A DNA stretch of 64,000 bases from Ignavibacteria bacterium (GTDB lineage Bacteria; Bacteroidota; Ignavibacteria; Kapaibacteriales; UBA4661): contig JACVZY010000027.1 in NCBI GenBank assembly GCA_014654705.1, positions 1 through 64,000 on the forward strand, in the 5' to 3' direction. This document shows, one piece after another, positions 16,551-25,333 of the stretch. The notes below the pieces were generated by a model. That model was not told the origin of the DNA, did no database searches, and saw only the letters and a list, made by a program, of their open reading frames with translations. Every line of letters begins with the position of its first letter. Within the stretch, counting starts at the first letter, position 1. The translations under genes and the position numbers were made by a program.

Positions 16551-17963
16551 TTACTCCGCTAATTGAGCAATAGTGCCGATTGACCAGACGTAGAGCACCC
16601 AAGCGCGAAGACAATCGGCACGGGCAGAAACCATCCGAGCGCGGGCTTCGGCAGCCGCCCGTTCGCGAAGGTTGACAATAAGAAGCGATGTTTCGCCTGC
16701 CAAAAAGCGTTTTCGTTCCCCTTCTTCCATTTGATTAGCAAGCGCTGTTTCTTTTTCGGCAGCATCCAAGCGCTCGACGGCACGCTGAAATGCTGAAACG
16801 GTGTTATCAATTTCGGCATTGATAAAACGCGAGGTTTGGGCAAGTTGGAGGCGAGTACGTTCCAGCGAAATCGTAAAAAGCTCCGCTTGTGCCGATGCAG
16901 TACGGAAAAATAACGGCATAGAAAAATCTAGTCCGACTTTGAGGTTGTCATTATTGCTGCTTCCCGGATAATACAGCCATTGTGTCTTCGCTTCAATTAC
17001 TGGTTTTTGGCTTTCGCGGGCAAGACTAAGATCAAGCGAAGTACTTTGTTGGGTGAATTCTAATCGTTGTATTTCCGGGCGCATTGCCATAGCGCGCTCG
17101 CGGTCGGCACGAATTTGGAGCGAATCCATCGTAGGGAGATTCGGAAGCCTATACGGCTCTTGCTTCAAGGCACGGGGAATACCGGTGTCCGTCCAAAAAT
17201 ATACCGAAGCGTCTATATTGGCTTGCTCTACTGTGCGGCGTGCCCGAAAGACCTCACCACGCCGACGCTCTACTTCTTGCAGAGCCTCAACGCTATCAAG
17301 CGGAGCAACTTCACCACGCCGCGCACGTGCGGAGATAAACGCTGCACGCTGTGCAGCCAGAGTGAACACATTTTCCGTAATGCGCAGTTGCTCCAATGCC
17401 TCTGCCCAATTCCAGTACTGGATGGCGGCGGCACGAAGCAAATTGTTCTGTTCAAAACGTTGGTTGGCAGTAGCAAGGAAGGGGCGTAATTGTGCTTTGT
17501 TGAGGTTTGTTCGGCGGCGGTCTGTCTGAACACCGGACCAAAGCGGAAGCGAAACGCCCACCATGCCCTGTCCTGCGAGTGGTGTGCGTTCTTCGGGGTT
17601 AATGCTGGAGCCGATGGCTCGGTCAAAACCGACCATGATTTTGGGACCGAAGAGTGTATTAAGCGGCATTTCGACACCGGCAGAAAAATGGTTAATACGA
17701 TCTGTTGTACTTTGCCAACCTTCATATTTAAGTTCGTATTGGCTGCGCAGCGCGGGGTCGAATCCGCCCAGAGCGCTCTGGATTTCGGCATCAGCAATGT
17801 TGCGTTCCAATGCCGCAGACTGCAATGCCGGATGGGCGGCAAGAATACTTTGAAGGAATTGTTTGAGGCTTAAGGTATCGGTCTGCTGCGCATTCACCGA
17901 ATAGACCGCAAAGAGGCTGCCGAAGGAGAAGATAATACAGAAGCGAATGGCGTGTTTGAGCAT
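16551..17963 (-). CDS. TolC-family outer-membrane efflux protein
   Basis: A 470-residue protein with a signal peptide (ends VNAQ at residue 26) and two long helical repeats of the outer-membrane efflux (OEP) fold, with segments such as ALERNIADAEIQSALGGFDP, and LRAAAIQYWNWAEALEQLRITENVF. It would form a trimeric channel-tunnel through the outer membrane for export. It lies 51 bases downstream of an HlyD-type adaptor gene, so the pair probably works in type I-like export. No inner-membrane ABC or RND pump is beside them. The substrate is unknown. Confidence 0.9.
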   Translation of the reverse strand: MLKHAIRFCIIFSFGSLFAVYSVNAQQTDTLSLKQFLQSILAAHPALQSAALERNIADAEIQSALGGFDPALRSQYELKYEGWQSTTDRINHFSAGVEMPLNTLFGPKIMVGFDRAIGSSINPEERTPLAGQGMVGVSLPLWSGVQTDRRRTNLNKAQLRPFLATANQRFEQNNLLRAAAIQYWNWAEALEQLRITENVFTLAAQRAAFISARARRGEVAPLDSVEALQEVERRRGEVFRARRTVEQANIDASVYFWTDTGIPRALKQEPYRLPNLPTMDSLQIRADRERAMAMRPEIQRLEFTQQSTSLDLSLARESQKPVIEAKTQWLYYPGSSNNDNLKVGLDFSMPLFFRTASAQAELFTISLERTRLQLAQTSRFINAEIDNTVSAFQRAVERLDAAEKETALANQMEEGERKRFLAGETSLLIVNLRERAAAEARARMVSARADCLRAWVLYVWSIGTIAQLAE

Positions 17964-18014
17964 AGTGTCGGCAATTAGTTTCGTATCGTTGGTGTGAAAA
18001 TAATATAAATGGTT

Positions 18015-19385
18015 CTACTTTTTCTTTCCATCCTTGTCTGCCTTATCGGACGCATTCATCTTGTGTGGCAGAACGGGCGGGAATCCGTTGAGCTGCCGCC
18101 AAATCTCGAAACCGATTGGTACTTCATTGAGTAGAATCCATGAATTTGTCGGTGTACCTTGGCGAAGGTATTGCGAAGATGGCCATTTACCCTGCTTTTG
18201 TGTCGAGTCCGGTACAATGAGTACGCGATAGTAACCACTTCCGTCGTCAACTGCATCAACAACGGCAACGCGACCGCCAAAAGTGTTAATGGTGAAATTG
18301 TCCCACCCGGGATTAAAAACAAAGGCGGGGAAGCCGGAAAACTGCAACCGCACGGGGCGACCAACATCCACAATTGCGGCATCACGGCTACTAATAAACG
18401 CCTCGACCGCTTGGTCTAACCCACCGGCAGTAGGTACCAGCATAGCGAGCATTTCACCGTCTTTGACGGTCTGCCCGGCTCCGACCTCCGCAATACGCAC
18501 CAAATAGCCGTCCACAGGCGCTGTGATTACACTTGCTCCGCCACGCTGACGGGCATTTGCTACGCGAAGCTCAATTTCAGCAATCGTTGCATCTGCCTGC
18601 TGTAAAACTCGGCTTTCCTCGTTCTTGGCTGCTTCTACATCGCGCCGTGCAGACTCCAAAAATGTTTCTGAGCGAATAGAATCTGCTTGTGTCTTCTGAA
18701 GGTTCAGAAGTGCCGTTTCCATTTCACGCTGTGAAGCCAGACCCTCTTTGGTAAGCTCTTCTGCACGTTTGTAGCGGATGCGAGAGGTTTGTATTTCGAT
18801 TTTTGTATTCTCCAGTGCCGCTTTTGCCGCCAGCTCGCGCTGTTCGGCTTGAATCGTTCGCTGGCGTGCTGTTTCGACAGCCATATTCTGCGCTCCGACA
18901 GTTTTCTCGCGAACGCGCTCAATTTTTTCCATGAAATCAGCATCCATAAAATTGACGTTTAAGTCCTGAAGAATAGCAATGGTATCTCCTGCTTTAACTG
19001 CCATTCCTTCATTGACAAACCAACGCACAATACGCCCCGTTATCTGGGCATCAATTGTTTGCGGGCGAACACCCGGCACAAATGATGTTACCTTTCCACT
19101 ACCGGTAATATTCTGCTGCCACGGAACAAAAACAAGGAACAGCACTAATACACCCAGAATACCCACAATTGCAAGCGAAGTCGTTCCAAGCCAGAAAGGT
19201 GTTCGTGCACGTTCCAAGGAGTGTATTTCGGTGATAATTTCTACATGACCGTCGGAAAGAATGTTCTGTACCTGAACGTAGCCGTTATGTGCATTGCCGT
19301 TGGCGGGTTGCAGCATAGCGAGAGCCTCTGCAGAAGGCACTTGTGCTGGTACTATTGGTGCAGTTTTATTTTGGATATTACTCAT
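18015..19385 (-). CDS. HlyD-family periplasmic adaptor (membrane fusion protein)
   Basis: A 456-residue adaptor that joins an inner-membrane exporter to a TolC-type channel. It has a short cytoplasmic N terminus, one transmembrane helix (LAIVGILGVLVLFLVFVPW, about residues 65-83), a first biotinyl-lipoyl half (ITGRIVRWFVNEGMAVKAGDTIAIL), a long coiled-coil (about 140-265, rich in A, E, R, K), the second lipoyl half (ITAPVDGYLVRIAEVGAGQTVKDGEML) and a beta-barrel part. The start at MSNIQNK follows GGAG at short distance; an ATG 18 codons upstream is also possible. The C-terminal tail is lysine- and aspartate-rich. The matching ABC transporter is not in the window. Confidence 0.88.
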   Translation of the reverse strand: MSNIQNKTAPIVPAQVPSAEALAMLQPANGNAHNGYVQVQNILSDGHVEIITEIHSLERARTPFWLGTTSLAIVGILGVLVLFLVFVPWQQNITGSGKVTSFVPGVRPQTIDAQITGRIVRWFVNEGMAVKAGDTIAILQDLNVNFMDADFMEKIERVREKTVGAQNMAVETARQRTIQAEQRELAAKAALENTKIEIQTSRIRYKRAEELTKEGLASQREMETALLNLQKTQADSIRSETFLESARRDVEAAKNEESRVLQQADATIAEIELRVANARQRGGASVITAPVDGYLVRIAEVGAGQTVKDGEMLAMLVPTAGGLDQAVEAFISSRDAAIVDVGRPVRLQFSGFPAFVFNPGWDNFTINTFGGRVAVVDAVDDGSGYYRVLIVPDSTQKQGKWPSSQYLRQGTPTNSWILLNEVPIGFEIWRQLNGFPPVLPHKMNASDKADKDGKKK

Positions 19386-19720
19386 GGTCTCCACTGATTG
19401 TACAACTCTTTTGGGTACTATGCTCTCATTGCATGGCATGACGCTAATAAGAAGGAATTATTGTAGAGAAAATTTGCTGCTGTCATAAATAAAATGCAAA
19501 TGAAAAAGCCTGATTGCCAAGATTAAGTCTGCATGAAGAAATATTCGTAGGCGTTTTGTTGAGAGGATTTCGATAAATGGCATACAAATTGAATATCCTC
19601 TTTATGCTTTCAATCGCCAACTTCTCTCAACGCTAAAAGTCAATGTATAAATGCTGAAATATGCGGTTTTGAATGCTATACCGCTTCTGCATAATACTCA
19701 CAGCACAATAGAGGCAATCA
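19386..19720. other. Divergent control region between the HlyD-like gene and ftsK
   Basis: The space holds no credible gene. It must contain promoters for the minus-strand export genes and the plus-strand ftsK. A sigma-54-like element with one changed core base (TGGCATACAAATTGAA, 19578-19593, plus strand) lies about 130 bases before ftsK. GAGG precedes the ftsK ATG by about six bases. No clear TAnnTTTG element was found on either strand. Confidence 0.35.
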
Positions 19721-22700
19721 ATGAACATCACATCACGCGATACCTTTGGCTCAAATACAATGCACCGTCATGGAAACACCACACTTCCAAACGGATTTAC
19801 GCCGCAAAACAGTACCCCGCCACCACCGGCGGGGCAAAATAATGACTCTGTGAAGCGAAAAGAGACTGCAAAATCTTCTCATAAAACCACTCCTAAAGAA
19901 ACACCGATAGCTCAGCCTAAGCCGTCGCCGATTCCAAAGGCGAAACTGGCTCTTACAGGTGTTCAACTTCAGTCCGTTTTGTCATTTTGCCGGACGTATA
20001 GCCGCGAACTTGGTGCTGCGCTCTTGGCGATTTTCGGTGTATTGCTCTTACTGGCTCTTGTCTCATACGACCCTGCTGACCGTTCTAATGCCCACGTTTC
20101 GCTTTCCTCGGAACAATCTCAAACGGTCGCTACGCCGCACAATACCAATACTCGTGCCGTCGTACCTGCTCCGGCACAAGGAGAGTATGTCGTCCAGAAT
20201 TGGCTTGGTTATGTGGGGGCTACGGTTGCTCATTTTGTCTATAACTACACCGTTGGTTATGCCGCATTGCTTTTTCCGGCAGTAATGTTCTTTTGGACAT
20301 TGGCTATTATCCGCGAAAAAGTTACCGATCGCCTGCTTCTTGCGACGGCACTTACGTTCGTTGGTGCAGCACTTGTGGCAAGTTTTGCCGGTGTTCTGCA
20401 ACTCGTCCAGTGGATGCCGCCGATGCGCCCCGAATGGAGCGGTTCGGTCGGACAATTTATTGCGCGTATGCTTTGGCAGATTATCGGTACCGTGGGCGCT
20501 TTTATCGTGCTAACCATGAGTCTTGTGGCAACGCTTTTTGTTGCGCTCGACCTGAACATTGAAAAAAGTATTGCTCGTTTCAGAGCCGAAAAAACACGAT
20601 TGGCGACACTCAAGACCAAAACACAATCCAATATCAACGACGCAGTACGCGAAGAACAGGCGTTTACAAAAGATAATCTCTCGCAAGCAAACGATGCAGC
20701 CGCAATGGCTGCTATGTTCACTGATGAAGTGCTATCGGCAAAAGACTATGATGATTATCATGTAGAAATGCCGTCTCAGCCCGCAGTTCAGGCTCAAGCT
20801 GCAGCGAAATCCGCTATGGCAAAATCTGCTCCGGTAAGCCCATCGGCACAAGAAAATACGGATGATGGTGAAATTCTTAGCGCTCGCACGTCAACAACCT
20901 CAAAGACCTCATTTGCCGATGCCGATGAACCCATACGGTTCATGCGTCGCACGGCTCAAAGCCCTGATGCCACATCCCTTCGCCGTGATCTTATTAGCAA
21001 ATACAGTGAAGACGATGCGCATATTCCGCAGGCAGCCAATATGCAAGAGCAAGCACCTGTTTTAAGCGCTCCTGCTGTTGCACCTGCTGCGATTGAGCCT
21101 GTTGTCGTGGAGCCTGTTGTTGTCGAGTCGCCTGTTTCACTTGTGCCAACGCCCACACCTGCAGCCTCAGAGCTTGTAGCTTCAACGCTTTCCGCCTCAT
21201 CTCTTTCAGCGTCGCTTACGGAAAAGCGTGTGAATACCGGTGCAGGCAATTCTCCAACAATTAGTGTCAGCACACCGCAAACAACGGTTTTTACCAACGG
21301 CTTTTCCTATCCGGCGCAAGCATCCATCACTTTTGTAGAAACGCCGAAAGAAGATCTGTCAAAAAAAAACGATGAACCTGACGAAATCACGGCTGCAAAA
21401 AATACAAATTTCGTAGTAACTGAGCCTGTGCTCGCACAAGCAGCACAAAATCAGGGCTTCTCAGAGGAAGACCGGACTGCACACCGCCGAAATACTGAGC
21501 ATTTGGCGGGTTTGGTCGCCGGGCAGGTGGCTGAAGAAATTGCGCAAAGTATTGCTACGCAAGTTGCTACTGAAGTAGCAGGCAGAATTGTCAATGAGGC
21601 TATTGAAAAAGCCGCCGAAAAAATTGCAGAGCAGAAAATTGCGGAACAACAGGTAATATCACAACAGCTGACTCAACCTGTCTTGGCAGCACCAGCACTA
21701 CTGTATAGTATTGGCAATATGGCTTTTGAAGTTGATGCGAAGGAAGCCGATGATGCTAACGACAGTGCATTGCTGGGCGTTACACCCCTTGCTACTCCCA
21801 CGCTGGAAGTACCGATAATGATTCGTTCAGGCAACAACGCCCAATCAGTTATTCCGAAGCCAATGTTTCTCCCGGCGAACGATGAGATTTTGCGGGAAGA
21901 AATTCGCTATGAGCCGCCAACACTAGAGCTTTTAGTACCGCAAGAACTATGCGATGACGTGAGCGAAGAGGAATTGCAAAACAACGCCCGCGTGCTGCAA
22001 GAAAAGCTAAAAACCTTCCGCATTGAAATCGAGAACCTGCAAGTTACGCCCGGACCGGTCGTTACGCAATACGAATTTGTCCCTGCCTCGGGGGTGAAAG
22101 TCTCGCAAATTGAGAATTTGTCCGACGATATGGCGCTGGCACTGAAAGCACGCGGTATTCGCATTATTGCTCCCGTACCGGGGCGTGGAACGGTGGCGGT
22201 GGAAATCCCAAACGCCCGCGCAACGGCTGTGCGCTTTAGCAGCATTGTGGATTCAGCAGAATTTGAAGACTCGCAGCTCCGCTTGCCGCTTGCTCTTGGC
22301 AAGACCATTCATGGCGACGTGTTTACCGCCGACCTCGCAAAGATGCCGCACTTGCTGATTGCAGGCGCGACAGGCTCCGGTAAAAGCGTTGGTATCAATT
22401 CCATTATTGCCTCGCTGCTCTACAAAATGCACCCTCGCAATTTGAAGTTTGTGATTATTGACCCCAAGCGCGTGGAAATGACTCAGTATCGCGCTCTGGC
22501 GAATCATTTCCTTGCCGTTTGTCCTGATATTGACGAAAAAATTATTACCGACCCGCAAAATGCCGTTATCGCCCTGAAATCGGTTGTTGCTGAGATGACG
22601 CGCCGTTACGAGGTCTTGCAAAAAGTCGGTCAGCGTAATATCGTTGATTACAATCAAAAAATCCGCGATGGCAAGTACAAAGACACATCCGATTACGTTC

Positions 22701-23377
22701 ATCACGAGATGCCATATATTGTTGTGATTGTGGACGAGCTTGCTGACCTGATGATGACTGCTTCGCGCGACGTGGAAGAACCTATTTGTCGGCTGGCGCA
22801 ACTTGCGCGGGCAGTCGGTATTCATCTCGTGGTGGCAACGCAGCGTCCATCGGTGGATGTAGTAACAGGGCTTATCAAAGCGAACTTCCCTGCACGGATT
22901 GCGTACCAAGTGGCTTCCAAGATTGATTCCCGCACGATTCTGGATGCAAGCGGTGCGGAACATCTTTTGGGTAACGGCGATATGCTCTTTACGCCGGGTG
23001 GCGCGGGTAAGCCGATGCGCCTCCAAAATTCGTATCTTTCCACAGATGAGGTGGAACGCATTTGCGAGCATATTGCCGCACAGGAAGGTTACTCGCAGCC
23101 GTATATGTTGCCGTCGGTCAGCGAAAAAACGCAGCGTGGCGGTGCTTCCGGCAGCGACGACGACCGTGATGACCTTTTTGAAGAGGCGGCGCGATTAGTT
23201 GTGCGCCATCAGCAATGCTCAACCTCGCTTCTTCAGCGCCGCATGAAAATCGGTTATGGACGTGCAGCCCGCATTGTTGACCAGTTGGAAGAAGCCGGAA
23301 TTATCGGCACAATGGACGGTAGCAAAGGCAGAAGCGTTCTGGTGGACAGCGAAGCCGCATTAGGCGCTATTCTGTAA
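19721..23377 (+). CDS. ftsK: DNA translocase FtsK/SpoIIIE
   Basis: A 1218-residue FtsK. Residues about 1-90 are a cytoplasmic Pro/Lys-rich head, about 90-290 hold four transmembrane helices (e.g. LGAALLAIFGVLLLLALVSY), about 290-740 are a long low-complexity linker, and about 745-1130 are the motor with Walker A GATGSGKS at residues 882-889 and Walker B IVVIVDELADLMM. The C-terminal gamma winged-helix (VRHQQCSTSLLQRRMKIGYGRAARIVDQLEEAGI) reads KOPS sites and contacts XerD. It anchors at the septum and pumps chromosome ends during division. The linker is unusual: a helical Ala/Glu/Ile-rich stretch near residues 593-655 looks like a coiled coil. A strong terminator follows. Confidence 0.96.
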   Translation: MNITSRDTFGSNTMHRHGNTTLPNGFTPQNSTPPPPAGQNNDSVKRKETAKSSHKTTPKETPIAQPKPSPIPKAKLALTGVQLQSVLSFCRTYSRELGAALLAIFGVLLLLALVSYDPADRSNAHVSLSSEQSQTVATPHNTNTRAVVPAPAQGEYVVQNWLGYVGATVAHFVYNYTVGYAALLFPAVMFFWTLAIIREKVTDRLLLATALTFVGAALVASFAGVLQLVQWMPPMRPEWSGSVGQFIARMLWQIIGTVGAFIVLTMSLVATLFVALDLNIEKSIARFRAEKTRLATLKTKTQSNINDAVREEQAFTKDNLSQANDAAAMAAMFTDEVLSAKDYDDYHVEMPSQPAVQAQAAAKSAMAKSAPVSPSAQENTDDGEILSARTSTTSKTSFADADEPIRFMRRTAQSPDATSLRRDLISKYSEDDAHIPQAANMQEQAPVLSAPAVAPAAIEPVVVEPVVVESPVSLVPTPTPAASELVASTLSASSLSASLTEKRVNTGAGNSPTISVSTPQTTVFTNGFSYPAQASITFVETPKEDLSKKNDEPDEITAAKNTNFVVTEPVLAQAAQNQGFSEEDRTAHRRNTEHLAGLVAGQVAEEIAQSIATQVATEVAGRIVNEAIEKAAEKIAEQKIAEQQVISQQLTQPVLAAPALLYSIGNMAFEVDAKEADDANDSALLGVTPLATPTLEVPIMIRSGNNAQSVIPKPMFLPANDEILREEIRYEPPTLELLVPQELCDDVSEEELQNNARVLQEKLKTFRIEIENLQVTPGPVVTQYEFVPASGVKVSQIENLSDDMALALKARGIRIIAPVPGRGTVAVEIPNARATAVRFSSIVDSAEFEDSQLRLPLALGKTIHGDVFTADLAKMPHLLIAGATGSGKSVGINSIIASLLYKMHPRNLKFVIIDPKRVEMTQYRALANHFLAVCPDIDEKIITDPQNAVIALKSVVAEMTRRYEVLQKVGQRNIVDYNQKIRDGKYKDTSDYVHHEMPYIVVIVDELADLMMTASRDVEEPICRLAQLARAVGIHLVVATQRPSVDVVTGLIKANFPARIAYQVASKIDSRTILDASGAEHLLGNGDMLFTPGGAGKPMRLQNSYLSTDEVERICEHIAAQEGYSQPYMLPSVSEKTQRGGASGSDDDRDDLFEEAARLVVRHQQCSTSLLQRRMKIGYGRAARIVDQLEEAGIIGTMDGSKGRSVLVDSEAALGAIL

Positions 23378-23530
23378 GCCGGATGATAACCTTGTTCCCA
23401 ACAATCGAAAACAATCTGAAAAACCCTATCGAACCCCTCATCATTCATTCGTGTTGAGGCTTGGCAAAAGCGAGAGCACATTTGTCAAGACTATGCTACG
23501 AAAATGTGCGCGGAGGGGCGCACTATCTCC

Positions 23531-23577
23531 AAAAAAAAGCCGATGCTGACGATTCCCGTCTTCATCGGTTTTTTTTT
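23531..23577 (+). terminator. Intrinsic terminator after ftsK
   Basis: CCGATG (23540-23545) pairs with CATCGG (23563-23568); the stem extends through a G-T pair into an eight-A run opposite nine T residues, so it may stop transcription in both directions. A separate small hairpin GTGCGC/GCGCAC lies at 23506-23523. Confidence 0.85.
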
Positions 23578-23587
23578 GTTTCATTTT

Positions 23588-23644
23588 GGTAGGGGCAAGG
23601 CAGATTGGTAAGGGCAAGGCAGATTGGTAGGGGCAAGGCAGATT
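23588..23644 (+). repeat. Three tandem 19-base direct repeats
   Basis: The unit GGTAGGGGCAAGGCAGATT occurs three times in a row (23588-23606, 23607-23625, 23626-23644); the middle copy has one G-to-A change. The array sits between the ftsK terminator and the hslO promoter. It may be a slipped-strand duplication or part of an interspersed family. Confidence 0.95.
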
Positions 23645-23672
23645 TTTTGGGAAGATTTTGCTAAAAAGTGCG

Positions 23673-23680
23673 TAATTTTG
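23673..23680 (+). promoter_or_regulatory. Probable -7 promoter element of hslO
   Basis: TAATTTTG matches TAnnTTTG. The nearest suitable TTG (23647-23649) is 23 bases upstream, slightly more than the 20 seen at other promoters here. Its position argues that the GTG at 23668 cannot be the hslO start, because it would lie upstream of the -7 element. Confidence 0.55.
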
Positions 23681-23721
23681 CATCCACCATTTTATTTCTT
23701 TTTCCGGAAAGGCGCTCTATC

Positions 23722-24666
23722 GTGGAATTTTTACCGCAGAACCCAGATAATTCATCACCACAGGCAATTAAGAAACTCTACACCCAGCGTGACCGCGTTG
23801 TCAGAGCTATGACCGAAGACGGTTTTTTTCGTCTTGCGGCGGTGCGTAATTCTAAAGCTACTCTTTCGGCGCAGGAGCGTCATGGGCTTAGCCCGCTTGC
23901 CTCGGTTCTTTTGGGAAGGGCAATGTCGGGTGCGTCGCTTCTGGCAGCATTTCTCAAAAGCGAAGAGCGCATCATTCTGGATTTCTCCGGTAATGGTCCC
24001 GCGGGCAAGGTATTTGCTGAGTCGCTTCATATAGGTGAAGTGCGGGGCTATGTGCAGAATCCGGAATGTGTCTTGGATTTTTCCGATAGTACTGCGTCGC
24101 TTGGAAGTGGTCTTGGAATCGGGCTTTTGCGCGTATCAAGAGTTTTGTATAACCAATATGAACCTGTCGTGGGCGTAGTGGAGTTGTTTTCGGGCGATAT
24201 TAGTACGGACTTGGCGTATTATCTCACGCAATCGGAGCAGATTCCTACAGCCGTCATGCTGGATGTAAGTATTAACAAAGAGGGGCAAGTCGAGCAGTCC
24301 GGCGGGCTGATGGTGCAGGCAATGCCGGGTGCACCGGAAAGCCTGATTCAGACAATGTACGGCAATCTCAAGAAAATAGAAAATCTTTCCGATATGCTTG
24401 CAACGGGCTACTCACCGCAAGAAATACTCAAAATAATTTCCGATACGGAACTTATAGAAATGTCGGATACGCCCATTGACTTCTTTTGTCGCTGCTCACT
24501 CGACCGCTTCAAATCTGCTCTGACAACGCTTGGTGCGGAAGAAATTAAAGAAATGCAAGCCCAAAATCAGCGCGAACTTGTTTGCCGCTATTGCAATTCG
24601 CACTATAACCTGTCCGATGATGATTTTAACGATATTATCAATGGTTTGCAGGCAAAAAATAATTGA
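23722..24666 (+). CDS. hslO: Redox-regulated chaperone Hsp33
   Basis: A 314-residue Hsp33 holdase chaperone, activated by oxidation when four zinc-binding cysteines form disulfides and the C-terminal domain unfolds. The N-terminal chaperone domain contains GRAMSGASLLAAFLK, GPAGKVFAES and GSGLGIGLLRVSR. The redox switch is at the C terminus: FFCRCSLDRF gives C-x-C and LVCRYCNSHY gives C-x2-C. The start is taken as a GTG with GGAAAGG upstream; another GTG 18 codons earlier is less likely because it overlaps the promoter element. It stands alone between ftsK and an outer-membrane protein gene. Confidence 0.93.
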   Translation: MEFLPQNPDNSSPQAIKKLYTQRDRVVRAMTEDGFFRLAAVRNSKATLSAQERHGLSPLASVLLGRAMSGASLLAAFLKSEERIILDFSGNGPAGKVFAESLHIGEVRGYVQNPECVLDFSDSTASLGSGLGIGLLRVSRVLYNQYEPVVGVVELFSGDISTDLAYYLTQSEQIPTAVMLDVSINKEGQVEQSGGLMVQAMPGAPESLIQTMYGNLKKIENLSDMLATGYSPQEILKIISDTELIEMSDTPIDFFCRCSLDRFKSALTTLGAEEIKEMQAQNQRELVCRYCNSHYNLSDDDFNDIINGLQAKNN

Positions 24667-24735
24667 TAGTCGCTGAGCGTTGTTGTTGATACTACATTGT
24701 GCCGGAATCTTTTTCCGTTCTCTTAAACAAACATT

Positions 24736-25308
24736 ATGCGTTACCAACCCGTTATTTCTGCTGCTTTTGTAATTGCGCTTTGTCTTGGATTTGTCCCGAT
24801 GCAGCGCGGTATTGCACAGGACATGCGCCAGTATAGCCCTGAAGAGCGCTTCGCTCTTGCGGCAAAGAACTCCGTTTTTGTGGAAGGTTTGGGAAATGGT
24901 GGTTTGTATTCTTTCAACTACGACCGCCGCATCGCGCCAACGTGGAATGTGCGCATTGGCTTCAGTAATTATCGGGTGGATGCAAACTTAGCCGACGTTC
25001 TTTCCGGTAGCGCAAGTGCAGTCATTGTGCCGCTTGTGGGGAGTTATTTGTACAATTTTCCCGATAGTCCGAGTTATCTCGAAGTGGGTGCCGGGATTTC
25101 TTCAGCATTTTTGAGTGTATCTGCTTCAACGGTTGCACCGACCGCCACAACTGCCTATGTTCCCATCCCGACGGTGGTGGCAATGTATCGGCTTATGCCC
25201 ACTGAGGGCGGTTTTTCCTTGCGGGCAGGTGTTACGCCATTATTTCTTCCGGGACTCTTTTTGCCGTGGCTTGGCGTTAGCCTCGGTTGGACGTTTGGTG
25301 GCTTTTAG
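24736..25308 (+). CDS. Small outer-membrane beta-barrel-like protein
   Basis: A 190-residue protein with a signal peptide (residues 1-27, ends GIAQ) and an alternating polar/hydrophobic pattern of short strands separated by Gly/Asn/Pro turns (e.g. NSVFVEGLGNGGLYSFNYDRR, TWNVRIGFSNYRV, FSLRAGVTPLFLPG, WLGVSLGWTFGGF). The final residue is an aromatic Phe, as expected for a barrel inserted by BamA. It resembles the small eight-stranded barrels common in Bacteroidota but has no functional motif I recognise. It ends 25 bases from the convergent giant gene, with no obvious terminator between them. Confidence 0.7.
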   Translation: MRYQPVISAAFVIALCLGFVPMQRGIAQDMRQYSPEERFALAAKNSVFVEGLGNGGLYSFNYDRRIAPTWNVRIGFSNYRVDANLADVLSGSASAVIVPLVGSYLYNFPDSPSYLEVGAGISSAFLSVSASTVAPTATTAYVPIPTVVAMYRLMPTEGGFSLRAGVTPLFLPGLFLPWLGVSLGWTFGGF

Positions 25309-25333
25309 GACGACGCACCAATTCCCTGTTTTG

